This document shows, piece by piece, positions 1 to 11,134 of a DNA stretch of 64,000 nucleotides. Position 1 is the stretch's first letter. Each line of letters opens with the position of its first letter. Below the pieces are notes generated by a model. That model saw only the letters and a list, made by a program, of their open reading frames with translations, made no database searches and was not told the origin of the DNA. A program made the position numbers and the translations under genes. Origin of the DNA: Trichostrongylus colubriformis (taxonomy: Eukaryota; Nematoda; Chromadorea; Rhabditida; Trichostrongylidae). The DNA lies in contig OZ022256.1 in assembly GCA_963978905.1 (NCBI GenBank), forward strand, positions 33,629,426 through 33,693,425. Direction: 5' to 3'.

Positions 1-43
1 GCTAGTGGCAAATGAATGAAGCAGCAGCTGAAAAGTATACTAA

Positions 44-487
44 AGGCACAGTTCATGTTAATTTTCGTGCTTCGTCTCGTTCCATAAAAACTTTAAGAAT
101 GCTGAAGAACACAAGTGTAAAGAAAAAGCAAAGAAACCTTTGGCAAAACTTGGAAATAAAGTGTTTCTGACCATGTGCTTTGACGAGTTTACAGATTAAA
201 AGCTGCATTTGGACAAGTTTCAACGCGATAATATTAACCGGTGAGGTTGTTTTTACAGTGGGAGTTTTTCAAATAATCTCTTATCGCAGTCGATATCATG
301 CCTCTCATACAGGAAAAAGCCACCGCTTACCCGCTGACTAAATCGAAGATGGGTGTGGACCATCTTGAGACGGTGGCCGCTCACCCTCGCGCCGCAATGA
401 TGGCAAACGCTTTGCCGTTGTGGAAGGAGCTAGTATCTGCTCGCCAATGGAACCGACATAGTACTCATAATATCGTGAACTGCGCCT
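44..487. mobile_element. Degenerate TTAA-type MITE, copy 1
   Basis: The ends match the better copies at 13170-13794 and 16734-17205: the left end begins AGGCACAGTTCA and the right end is the inverse, TGAACTGCGCCT. The flanks are CTAA and TCAA where intact copies have TTAA, so this copy is old. TTAA targets are typical of piggyBac-type transposons (known), but no transposase is present, so the superfamily is inferred from the flanks only. The 67-residue ORF at 298-501 lies inside and is not a gene. Confidence 0.6.
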
Positions 488-784
488 TCAAAGGAGCCTA
501 AGCGCTTTCTAGCTAACCTACTACACACAGTCTACGCACGCCTTCACCACTAATGCTGAAAATTACTTGTGACAAGTAATTCATTCCTACACATACATTT
601 CAGTGCACTAGTAATTATAAAGTCTTTACTGCATTTGTTATTCAGCCGAATTACTGTCAGATTTATTTCATTTTCTGTTAAATGCCTCTAAACCTGTGAG
701 AAACCAGAGTATGGCGACGAAGGCGCACCGCGCAACTCGGACCCCGAACTAAGATGATGTCAGAGAAACAACGGTACTATCATA
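488..784. other. No feature seen
   Basis: AT-rich sequence between two transposons. I see no open frame with splice signals and no repeat. Confidence 0.5.
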
Positions 785-1459
785 TTAGGTCTGTGCAGAA
801 TAAATGGCCAAAACGGACTACTTTTTTTCAAAGCGCCATAACTTCACTTAGACACAACTTTATTTGTCGAAATAAAACCCATGCAAATCTATACAGCCTT
901 GCCAACGATCAGGTAAAGAAAATATGCATTCATGATAAAATTCTGGATTGCGAAAGTTAACAAAGGCAAGCATTTCCAACCTGCATAGTTTCGGCTAATT
1001 TTTTCTGACGCAGGTTTGCATCGAAAACCGAGAAAATGTGGTGTTTCGTCAGGGATAGGTCTGGGGAATAAGGGGGGTGAGGGAGAGTCTCGATCAGTTT
1101 CTGCCGGGTGACTTGCGAACTATGAAGTTTTGCGTTGTTTTGCGCGCCCGGCAAAAACTGATGCAGTTAGGCATCGAGACTCTCCCTCACCCTCCTTATT
1201 CCCCAGACCTACGACGGATTACCACTTTTTCCTGGTTCTCGATGCAAACCTGCGGCAGAAAAACTATGCACGGTAAAAATGCCATTTTTGACTTTATTAA
1301 TCCTCGCAATCCATAACTTGATCGTGATGGCATATTCTCTTTACCAGATTGTTGGCGAAATTCTGTAGATTCGAATGGTTTTTATTTCGACAAATAAAGT
1401 TGTGTCTGAGCGAAGTTATGGCCAGTAACGTTTCGGCCATTTATTCTGCACAGACCTAG
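785..1459. mobile_element. Mariner-derived palindromic element (675 bp)
   Basis: TA dinucleotides flank both ends (783-784 and 1460-1461). The termini are inverted copies beginning TTAGGTCTGTGCAGAATAAA. The element is a head-to-head duplication of a mariner 3' end: each arm carries transposase C-terminal codons with the motif PHPPYSPDL, the region of the third catalytic Asp. One copy reads on the minus strand (957-1154) and one on the plus strand (1077-1316). No N-terminal or central transposase region exists, so it is non-autonomous. A second member lies at 11135-11831. Confidence 0.8.
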
Positions 1460-1922
1460 TAGTTATGTTGCACTAGCTTGTAGTACTGTAGCCCGTACTG
1501 TAGGACTGAATATGTGTAGCTGCACCATGCACTCTGCACTTGACAGCTATTAGCTGTTTCAAGCTGTGACGGTATACGAGAACCGCACCATAACACCATA
1601 AACTTGTGACACCAGACGAGAAATAATAATTCGAAAAGAGGTGGATTTGGGAAATAAATGACGTTTGGGGAAGCTAGAGTCGACTCGCTACCAGGGCAAG
1701 CGTGGCGTCAAGGAAATTCTCAAAACATTCGTCCCTTCTCCCAAGAGGGAGTCTCCGTAAGACTCCTTTCCCTCTTCTTCAGGTTCCGCTATTTCCTTGG
1801 TTTCTACTCGGTCAACGCGACTTATCAAGGAGTCCAAGAGTCTACGTTAGAAAAGCTGAAGTCAAACTCGTGACAAAGCAAGAAAAATAAGAACCCAACA
1901 AAATTCAATTCTTATGTTTCAA
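1460..1922. repeat. Intergenic, with a short dispersed repeat
   Basis: Part of this stretch (about 1725-1830, around CCTTTCCCTCTTCTTCAGG) resembles 50160-50235. That second site leads into another repeat shared with 55778. The open frames here follow the repeat and have no other support. Confidence 0.3.
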
Positions 1923-2322
1923 AGGCACAGTTCACGATAGCATGAGTATCTCCATTCCATCCGTGAATATATAGGCCCTTCCACAACGGCAAGGGTGTGC
2001 CAACACCGCGGCGCGAAGGTGAGTGCTAAACGCGTAAAGGGCCTGTGGATGATATGGCGGCCACCGCCTGAAAAAGACCACAGCCATCTACGATTTAGCC
2101 AACGAGGCAGTGGAGGTATGTATCTACGTGTATAAGAGACATGATATCGTCTGCGTCGGATGACTTACTTCTAGGCTGCAAACTCGTCGCTGCTAAAAGT
2201 CAGGAACACTTCATTTCCAAGGGTTTTGGAAGTTGGCTCCGCTTTTCCTCTTTTTGGTGCTCTTCAGCACACTCAGAATCTTTACGGAGCGCTATAAAAC
2301 AATTATCGCGGACAGTAACTTC
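1923..2322. mobile_element. Degenerate TTAA-type MITE, copy 2
   Basis: The left end AAAGGCACAGTTCACGATAG matches the family end. The interior shares the 'ctgcaaactcgtcg' and 'aacacttc.tttccaagg' blocks with the copy at 13170. The right end (about 2300-2322) is badly eroded and its limit is approximate. The left flank is TCAA. Confidence 0.5.
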
Positions 2323-3567
2323 AAACGAAGGCATCATTGACCATGAGTTGTGCTTGTCGTTTGATGAATGTAGAAAAGTGTTAAAAGTCATGCAAGTTTT
2401 ACGGCAGGGATCAAAGACGAAAATAAAATAAAAAATTAGAAGTCAACACGAAGCAATTTAATGGGCTCCACTGCGATCACCGCGTCACAATGCAACGGCA
2501 ATACGGCGACCGCGATGGAGCGCGGGATCTATTCGTAAATTGGAGCATTTTTTTCAATTCATGTACGTTCACTAAAAGTACATCTTTCAGAGTACTCTCA
2601 ACTGTTTTCCCAATATCTTTCTTGAACCAATGAACTGGCCGCTTACTTTCCTTAATGGTTGCCCAATTCTCTATACTAAAATTTAGCTGAGGCATACTTA
2701 TAAAGATTTGGAAATGTTTCACTTCAAACGGTTGTAACTTCTTTCAAACACAATCTTATGAGTGCAAATTTGCGATGCAGGGTATGCGAGGTTACCGCTT
2801 TCCAACAAATACTTGAACTATACCATGTCTTCAGAAAGGAAAGGGTGATTTTGAAGGAAGCCAGTCGAGGAAATTGTTTTTATTGAAGTGGCGAGACTTT
2901 CCCACGAATGTCTTGAAAAATGATTCACTGCGTCCGAAATGTCGCTAGTACACATCCTTTGCTCTCAGAGGTGGCGACTGGTGTTGGCCGGCCTCGCTGC
3001 GGGATGCGCCACGCGAAAGTTTTGTCCACGTTACTGGTGATACAAACTCTTATCCAAACCGTATGGTGTGGCTCGCTAGTACCAGTTTACGTTCTTGTAA
3101 TTATAGTAAGATATGAAAGAAGCCCACATCAGCTAATTTTTCGTTTTCATCCCATAGTTTCTCAAGAATTCATCCATGCTGTTACCCATAGATAGATAGT
3201 ACCACTCTCCATGACTACGTTGAACTTCGGAGGTTCCTTTGTAGGAGTTTTGGGTGTTAGCGGATCAACGAAAGGGCTGTTAGCGTTGGCCAGCTTTGCT
3301 GTCAGTAGCGCTATGCATTAGAATAGTTTAAAGAGTACACTATTACCGTGTCGTCGGATTTGTGAACGACGAACATGGTGTCTGCTAACGACCTCGTACC
3401 ACAACAGAAGTTATGATCGTTTGCTTGCAGAAGATTGACACCTTGTTCACGGTCTACAATTCCAAGAGAACGAAGGGGTCAGCCTAGCCTTTCACTCTGT
3501 CTATCTTTTGCCTTGTCCATGATACTATCCTTTCTACACTATCGTCTTAAGAACTTATCTTAAAATA
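2323..3567. other. No feature seen
   Basis: About 1.2 kb of AT-rich DNA. Open frames of 60-90 codons exist, but none has a convincing splice signal, start context or recognisable motif. Confidence 0.4.
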
Positions 3568-4243
3568 TTAGGTAGTCCAAAAAGTCTTTTCGTTTTTTTT
3601 AAATACCGCTTTTCCCTCAAAACTGCTTTCCAGAAAATTTCTTCTGTACATATATATGTAGTACAAGTCCACACGCATCTATAGGTATTGTTGTCTTCCA
3701 TCTCCCGGATAACCCTTTTCGGCAAACTAAAAATATCACAAGTCACTTCATTTTCAATTCCAATTTTTTTCTTTGAATGGCGTTAGACAGGGAAAGGAAA
3801 AGGTGATAATCCGATGGAGCAAGACCAGGGCTATAAGGCAGCAATTTCTATCCAAGCTCGAAAATTTTTTAAAAGAAAAAATTCAAAATTTTTTTTACCA
3901 CTAGTGAAAAATGACTCGCCAAAAAATTCTCGAGCTTGGATAAAAATTGCTGCCCCATCCACCTTATAGCCCTGATCTTGCTCCATCGGATTATCACCTT
4001 TTCCTTTCCCTGTCTAACGCCATTCAAAGAAAAATTTTTTTATAAGTTTTGTATTGAAAATGAGGTTGACCATTGATATGTTTATTTTGCCGGAAAGGGT
4101 TATCCAAGAGATGGAAGACAATAATACCTATAGATGCGTGTGGACTTGTACTACATGTGTATGTACAGAAGAGATTGCTGGAAAGCAGTTTGGAAGGAGA
4201 AAGCGGTATTTGAAAATACGAAAAAACTTTTTAGACTACCCAA
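3568..4243. mobile_element. Mariner-derived palindromic element (676 bp), second lineage
   Basis: Flanked by TA (3566-3567 and 4244-4245). Ends are inverted copies of TTAGGTAGTCCAAAAAGTCT, different from the 785/11135 family. Reading inward from either end gives mariner 3' sequence. Around 3965-4010 on the plus strand the frame YSPDLAPSDYHLF is clear, which is the classic mariner motif holding the third catalytic Asp; the inverted copy lies near 3800-3850. Both arms therefore derive from a transposase 3' terminus and meet in an AT-rich centre near 3870-3900. Confidence 0.8.
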
Positions 4244-5095
4244 TATTTGTGCCATGCCTTGTTTCCTATTTGTGGGGTGCTGCTCTCTGTTCCTTTAAGT
4301 TTTTGAGTCAAGGTTGAATTCAATATTAGTTTCGGATTTGCACCCAGTTAGTGAGTTCTCACATCACCTCACATTCTCACATGTCTCATTTACACTTTGG
4401 ACCTTCAGCCTGAGAAATTTCGTTGATCACTGCCTACCTCAACGATTGCCACCTCTTCCTCCCAGCGGACCAAATACGACCTCCTGTCGAGAATTCCTCG
4501 ACGGAGGTTTGACCTTGCTTGCTACAGGCCATAGTGGTGAGACCTGCTCCACAATTTTCTGATATGTTGGAACCCTTGATCGAAAAGCATTTGGTGAGGC
4601 TGTACTAAATTGCAAAGCGCAGGTGCTGCTTATTGCTAGGAACATTCCTTTCCACTAGATGGGAGTGAGACTTCATTTTCAGATGCTCAAGACTTTTTGA
4701 AATTCTCCTGCTTTTATTTGAACAGCCTCATTTAAGCATGTAAGTCGTAACGGCTCACCTTTTCGGAACCGGTAAAAACCACACTTATTCGATTTGAGTA
4801 AGTTTTTTTGCTCGTTTCGGGCCAAAACTGTCGCATCACTGGTCCATTAGCGTTCTTAATGTCAAATATCAGTTTAGTTTCACTGTGGTTGACATTTTCA
4901 AATTCTCAGGTGGTCAAAAGCGCTAGGTGTGCGAAAGCCTTGCGTCACTTCCTACTACTTTTTTTGAACCCAGCGACAGCTCTGATTTTCAACGTAAGGG
5001 TACGGTATATGCAGTCACCTTATGCGTACCGAGGTGATGTCCCCTGGGCGACCATCGCTGGGATTTTCTTCATAGATCTCATTACCTCACTTCAC
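4244..5095. other. No feature seen
   Basis: The open frames at 4314-4562 (plus) and 4439-4645 (minus) overlap each other. Neither shows splice sites or a recognisable family. Confidence 0.35.
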
Positions 5096-5335
5096 GGGTG
5101 TACGGTGATTGGTCGAATTTTCACGCAGCCGCCCGCGGAGAGTGCGAGTCGTTCGCAGCTTTATCTGTTGAAACAGCAACAACAACATAGGCGAACTTCC
5201 GAAGCTTCCAACCTGCAGTCTTTGAAGATCCTTCACGGTTTCAGCCCATTGCGTCTTGAGCTGAATTCCAAACGACTGCGGCAAGTCGTACCGACGGCGT
5301 TGCGAAGAGAAAATTCGACCAATCACCACACACCC
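5096..5335. mobile_element. 240-bp MITE
   Basis: Terminal inverted repeats of about 27 bp: the left end is GGGTGTACGGTGATTGGTCG and the right end is its near-perfect inverse (GAAAATTCGACCAATCACC then ACACACCC). No coding capacity. A target duplication is not clear. Confidence 0.65.
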
Positions 5336-6287
5336 ATTTTGCCTCTGCGTGCTGCAGCTTTGGAACATCCATTCCAGTCGCGGAATGTTTTGAGGCCTTG
5401 TAGCCACCGAACTGCCGAAAGCCTTGCTCAAATCAGCAAGCGTTTTCCAGATAGGAAAGACTAATTTACTCGGTAGTTATTCATATTAACTATTCCGTTT
5501 GAATAGCACTAAAGATGTTAAAGATCTTCGACAATCATCCAATTCCTCACGAATTGAACTCGATATGGAACTCGTGCAGTCTATAATATAAGGCTCTAAA
5601 AGTAATCAGTTCTATTGCATTTACGACGGCTATACACATGCGAATACATAGCTACCCTGATGACCTTTCCTTCGCAATGGAATTGTAAAATTATGTTCCA
5701 GTAGTCAGGAAAGAGCCACGATCAGGCAGTCCTTTGCGTTTCTTGTACTTTCCAACTTTTTCGCTAGGACTCTTAATCATCTCTTCATCACCTTCATCAC
5801 TTGCTGTAGAGCTGTGCTCACAAAGTGGTCGTGACCGAATGAATAACCGTATTCACACAGTACATCAAGTACTTCCGCGCGAGTGGGTCCGCCTGCTTCG
5901 TTTTTTACCATAACTCGTGTCACAGCAACGATGGGGCTCGAATTCAAACATTTATGTAGTTTAGAGGTGGCAAGGATTACTGCTGGTGGGTGACCGAAAC
6001 TGATAACAACTTATAGAGACTGACAGGAGCCGATGACAAGTGTACATAAAGGAATAAAGGTGCTGATTGTCAGTGCTTCACGCGCACCTCCCAAATGATA
6101 GAAGCAAAGTGAGCACATTAGAGAGAGAATTTTTTGTAAAGTCGTGTGTCTGTGCGAGAGCTGGGCTTTGTGATTCAAATAATCACAGGTCACAATGGAA
6201 GACAGCATTACATGTGAAGGTGTAAAGTGAGCATACCGGTACCCATACTAGTTGAGGTGCAAGGTGTTCTAGACCAGGAAAGGGGAA
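5336..6287. other. No feature seen
   Basis: No gene signal. The stretch near 6195-6225 (acatgtgaaggtgtaaag) recurs near 8320-8340, on the far side of the Tc1-like element, which hints at an older repeat there. Confidence 0.35.
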
Positions 6288-6454
6288 GGCCGCTTTCATA
6301 CTTTGCGCACCGACGCCGTCATCTGCGTTGATTTGACGCCGTCATCTGCGTGATTGGGTCCGCATTATCTATGGACGCCGTCTCCTGCGGCGGGCAAATG
6401 GTTGCGTGAGTCGACGCCGTCATCTGCGTCGGTGCGCAAAGTATGAAAGCGGCC
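6288..6454. mobile_element. 167-bp foldback MITE of the GGC..TTCA family
   Basis: Perfect-looking inverted ends of about 30 bp starting GGCCGCTTTCATACTTTGCG. Both flanks carry GAA (6285-6287 and 6455-6457), consistent with a 3-bp target duplication. The motif GACGCCGTCATCTGCG is repeated inside each arm. The terminus resembles those of elements at 17875, 21167, 23885 and 47227. Confidence 0.7.
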
Positions 6455-6565
6455 GAATGCTTTTTCGGCTGAGGGCTATAGTTCCAAGGATCACCCACCA
6501 CCTTCCCTCGTCGTGATGTCCTTCTGACCGTACGACCTCCCCGCTACAGTTTGAAAATATGTATA

Positions 6566-8128
6566 CAGTAGCGGTCAAAAGTTTGGAAACTTTTGAATTT
6601 TCAACCTCCCTCGATTAAGAAACAACCGAGTTGTCTCAAATTCACAGAATAGGCATAAAATCAAGTAGAGAACACGATGTGGAACGTCGTTTTTCGAGAG
6701 TGGAAATTTTGAGTGAGGAAATGCTGTTTTTTTTAAAAAGGGCGCGTCAAAAGTTTGGAAACTTTTCAATAGCGAAGAAAATCGAACCTAACAGCGTCAG
6801 AATACGAGACAAAAAACTAGTACTTCGTTCGATAACCGCGTGAATCAATGACAGCCTTACACCTTCTGGGCATTGACTCGATCAGACCATCAATTTTGGA
6901 CTGAGGAATCGACGCCCATTCTTTCAACAGATTATCATACTTTTCATCGCAGTTCTTCACTGGAATGTGTCTGTACGACGCTGAAGTTCCTCCCAAAGGT
7001 GCTCAATCGGACTGAGGTTCGGATTTTGGCTTGGCCACTTCATGACAGTAATTTTATTCGATCTCAAGAAGTCGGTCACGAAGCGGGAGGCATGCTTCGG
7101 ATCATTGTCATGCGGAAAAATCCATTCCCTAGGCATTCTTTGACGAGCAAAAGGAAACATGGTACTCTCCAAGATACCCTTGTACGCGGACGAGTCCATA
7201 TACCCTTGGATACGGAAAAGTGGGCCAACGCCACATAGACCAAAACATCCCCATACCATCACATTACCTCCGCCATGCTTCACTATTGGTACCTGGTACT
7301 TTGGATGATTTCTCTTGTTCCCAAGACGCCTCACGTACTTCAAACCATCGCTGCCAAAGAGGCAGAACATCGATTCATCGCTGAACAACACTTTTCCCCA
7401 CTCTTCTCTGGTCCAAACAAGGTGCTGACGTGCGAATCTTAGTCGCGCCTTCCTATTCCTTGAGCTCACTAGTGGCTTCCTGCTGGGACGTCTTCCAAAT
7501 AATCCGCCAGCTTTCAGACGACGCTGAACAGTACTTTGGCTGACAGAAAGGCCCAAATAATTTGTCTTTTGCTTGAGAATGTCCGTTGACGAAGCGCGCG
7601 GGTCAGCACGCGAGGCCCTTACGATGAATTTGTCGTCCCTTGATGTCGTTTTACGAGGTCTTCCTGAACGATGAGTCTTCACCACACCTCCTTGCCTTTG
7701 GTAGTGCTTGAAAATCTTGGTGATCGTGTTTTTAGCGAGGTAATATTGCTCTGCAAGAAGGTTTTGGGCGTTCCAGATTGAATGGCCCGAACAATCGCCT
7801 ACTGCACAGCTAGTGCTACTTCTTTACCAGATCTCATCTGAAAATGAGATACTGTGCCATAACTTTACCTAAAACTATGAAACAATTGCAAACCTTCACA
7901 AATTAGCAGCGGGATGATATCGTTACAAGAGAGTTTCCATACTTTTGACGCGCCATATTATGAGTAAATCACATAATGTAGATCATTTAATCGAATATCG
8001 GCAAGCGATGTCACGCATGTGTTTCCTATTCAATTCTATACTTACCATGTGAATTTGAGACAACTCGGTTGTTCCTTAATCGAGGGAGGTTGAAAATTCA
8101 AAAGTTTCCAAACTTTTGACCGCTACTG
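6566..8128. mobile_element. Tc1-like DNA transposon, full length (1563 bp)
   Basis: TA flanks (6564-6565, 8129-8130) and terminal inverted repeats of about 95 bp starting CAGTAGCGGTCAAAAGTTTG. A second, internal pair of similar repeats (6742-6768 and 7932-7954, core GCGTCAAAAGTTTGGAAAC) gives the double-repeat IR/DR layout known from Tc3 and Sleeping Beauty-type elements, where the outer and inner sites both bind transposase. Size is typical for Tc1-like elements. The transposase gene inside is broken. Confidence 0.92.
6817..7837 (-). pseudogene. Tc1-like transposase, broken
   Basis: The intact middle part (7685 down to 6957) shows the GRPR motif, a second helix-turn-helix, and the DD34E catalytic triad: first Asp in VLFSDESMF, second in PHDNDPKH, and Glu in PIEHLWEE, with the expected 34-residue spacing. 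Outside this block the gene is damaged. Reading from a likely ATG at 7837 there is an in-frame TAG about 12 codons in, a frameshift before 7685, and another frameshift just after LWEELQRR, beyond which the C-terminal codons continue in another frame to a stop at 6817-6819. It cannot encode a full transposase. The ends of the element remain good substrates in principle. Confidence 0.9.
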
Positions 8129-8130
8129 TA

Positions 8131-10082
8131 CGTCAAAACGCAAAATACTTGCACATTGCTCCTGTTTTGTCGGTTGAGTATCTACAATACTTGTGTAGAC
8201 ACTTGTTATGGGTGGTGCTGTGCTGCGAATGATGAAAATAAAAAGTTGAGACACTTGTCATTCTCTTCATACTGTATAGAAGGAGGGTAAGATATTTGAG
8301 GTCAATGGAAGGCCACCACAACATGTGAAGGTGTAAAGCGAGCCCGATGCGAAGCTCAAACGAGATCGTTACAAGAGTGCTTGATGAGGTGCAAAAGCTT
8401 TCCTCTTTTTAGTTTAAGTCACGTTTTAGTAAAGCGAAGTTTAGTTTCTCACATAACTCAGCACTATTGTAACGATCGCTTCGCGCGCTGCGGCGACAAT
8501 CAGCACCTAACAAAATCAGTAACTTCAAACGAGATCATTCTTTCAGAAGTTCGGTACACAGGTTTTCTCTTCGTTTAAAGGCGTTGGTAGGGGTAATTCG
8601 GTTGCATCATTCATTTCAATCTTTGATACTGACCACTGGACGTTTTCACCAAAAAGCTGACATGTCAAGCATCACGTCACTTCAATCAATACGGCTTGAA
8701 ACGATACGATAAGTATCATTGTGCAATCGTGTCATTACTTTACACTCAGTCGGCGAGGTCGACCCTAGGAGGCGGGCGGACATGAAATAGGCGGCTTGAT
8801 CTGATAAGGCCGCACCGCCACAGCTCTAAGGGGTTCCTCCTGCGGGCATTTCGCCATACATAGGCCTCTCAGATCCGTAGTTTTTTAGTGAATAACTCCT
8901 TTTGGGATTCCTTATCAACCACATTACCCCTATCACTGTGTTTGAGTGAGACTACAACGACTACTAACCTTCTGGAGATTGAGCAGTACATACGCCTAGA
9001 ATACAGCAAACATATTTGTATGCAAACAAAACTCAATCAATATCAGGAAAGAAATGGGTAGCAAACAGTTCGAATGAAAATTCAAGATCACAAGTTTACT
9101 GCGATGCAAAACATGAAGTTCCGGTCAAACAAACACAAACACAAACACGCGCACCAACAACACATTTGGCCGATATATGAAGTAAAATAGTATGTAGGAT
9201 AGCAAGCAAGGATTCCTCTATTATATGAACCACTTAATTCGTGTGACGGTTCGTGTGTTGGCTTGTTTGTCGGTGTCTCGGTCTATTGTCACTCGGTCCG
9301 CAAGCAAGTGGATATTGTAGGGGATGATAGACAGAACCGATGTCTCGACGTAGATAGAAATTAAATTACTCAGCTGTAAATTTCAGGCCCTGTTATCGAT
9401 GAAATAGGACGTGCAGTTGTATAAACGCCCACATAGCACACTCGCAGCCATTCTGCGGTACGCTAACGCTTGACTGGGTGTCAGGTGATAGTGCGTAAAT
9501 GTGAGAGGTGTTGGTTGAACAGCACGGTTGAGGAACGGTTAGCGTTGTGAGGAACTGAGTACATGGGAACTTCTGTGATTGCATTGACAGACCTCGAAAG
9601 TCACACTGTGTGAAGCCCATCAGATTTGCAAAGTATCCGAACAAACGCCTCCTTCCCTCCAGCGTTTTCGGCGTCGTTTCCAGATCGCTCTCGGACAACC
9701 CGGTAATAAAACAACGGACTCACCCAAGATTCTTCCACATCCAACCTCGTGTTGCCATATAAAAGGAAAACAATCCACAACTCATGCTGAGGTTTCAACA
9801 GGGGAGAACATTGCAACAATTATCAATTTTAATCAGGTATTGATAACTTACCGCTAATGTTCCCGTACCATCCCACACAGCATCCATGAGTATCAACATT
9901 CGAAAAAGCGCGAAGCATTTACATTCCTTTCTAACGAATTCCCCACCGTTAATGTTTCGGTATCACTCCCTATGCTCCTTTTGAAGTTTAGGACCACCGT
10001 TACTGTAACACGAGATATGAGTTGCGTGACGAATAGGCGAACACTCATGGGATGAGACGCAGACAGACATTCGGCGTATTAT
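8131..10082. repeat. Intergenic, with one copy of a simple-sequence-bearing repeat
   Basis: About 9210-9345 resembles 14975-15245 and 17765-18010 (blocks TTCTATTATATGAACCA, TTTGTCGGT, GGCGAGTGATTGTGAT). The rest shows nothing I can name. The open frame at 9393-9698 (minus) has no supporting splice or start signal. Confidence 0.4.
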
Positions 10083-10135
10083 ATGTGTACAGCAGGATAT
10101 TGTACTTCGAGGTGTTCCTTATGTGGTTTTTCTTT

Positions 10136-10325
10136 CAAGTTCTCAAATTATACCTCAAGTGATCCCAGCACAAGTATTATTTTCGGACTCACGTCGATCA
10201 CCATACGCCAGAATAGTTCTTCTGTGTCCGAAGAGAAGGGAGCTTGGCAAAGTACATACCCATCTGGAACGATATTGTGCTCTAAACTTTGGAAGTATCC
10301 AAGCTTCAACGTGGTCGATTGCTAG
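10136..10325 (+). CDS. Candidate exon, unrecognised
   Basis: After a good acceptor (tttctttcaag, ending 10138-10140) a frame is open for about 60 codons, rich in Ser and Thr, to a stop at 10323-10325; a GT donor near 10314 is also possible. The codons look like coding sequence, but there is no neighbouring exon I can join with confidence and no known domain. It stops about 70 bp before a mobile element. Confidence 0.3.
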
Positions 10326-10391
10326 TCACTGGACAACTCCGTTTGAGGCGATGCGACTTTCCATTGCTGTATTTCAAAATGCATCCATATA

Positions 10392-11110
10392 CAAGGTGTA
10401 CCAAGATTATGGGCGTTCCTGTTGTTCCTGTTCCGTTAGAGGAATCGTAAGGATCCTATTCATTTCATTTGCTGCTCAGTAGTTGTTTAGGATTTACTTC
10501 CGCAGAATTGTTCGCTTACTGAAACCAAGCTCATCATATGCTTAAAATTTTAAAAGCCCGGCCAAAGCGATCTGCGGCCTTCCCTCGGCAAATTTACGAA
10601 CCACTCTTCTTTCTGACAAAGGTTTTCATGGTCACAGCCCTCAAAAACTGTGCCCCTCACCTCTAGTAGAATACAATATGCCGAGATGTTGGAATATCGG
10701 CTAGGTGGGAATAAAGGGCTCAATGGCGATGTAAAGGTCGACGGGATCGTGAACATGAAGTACGAGCTGATACACATACGTGAGCAATGGACTCAGAATT
10801 GGTTCGGAAGCAATACGAGGAGAAGCTAGCAGTAAAAAGGTATAACTCCTAGGATCAAATTTGCCCAAAAGTTACGCCGACCCAATGTGCCGGGCTTCAT
10901 CGCCTCCCGAAGTGCTCACAATATTTAACAAATCTTATCTGGATCTGTCACGAAATCGGCACAAAAAGTTGCTCAAAAAGTAAGAATGACCTACGGGGGC
11001 TTCGCGCACATATTATTTTGGCGGGGACAACTTGCAATATGATTGAGTGGCATTTTATAGCATAGGATGTGAGTTAAGTTTCGAATAGGTTTGATTCTCG
11101 TCCTCTCTTC
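10392..11110. mobile_element. Degraded copy of the GTGTCCCAAAATTATG element
   Basis: The left end (CAAGGTGTACCAAGATTATG after TA at 10390-10391) and interior blocks match the fuller copy at 15246-16146. The right end is lost near 11100. On the minus strand it carries a 75-codon ORF (10550-10777) whose first residues, MC-SS-FMFT-P, match those of the ORF in the other copy. Confidence 0.55.
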
Positions 11111-11134
11111 TTGAGCTTCCAAACTACTGTAATA

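Noticed and set aside
957..1316. Two ORFs with PHPPYSPDL on opposite strands
   Set aside because: They are mirrored transposase fragments in a palindrome, not genes.
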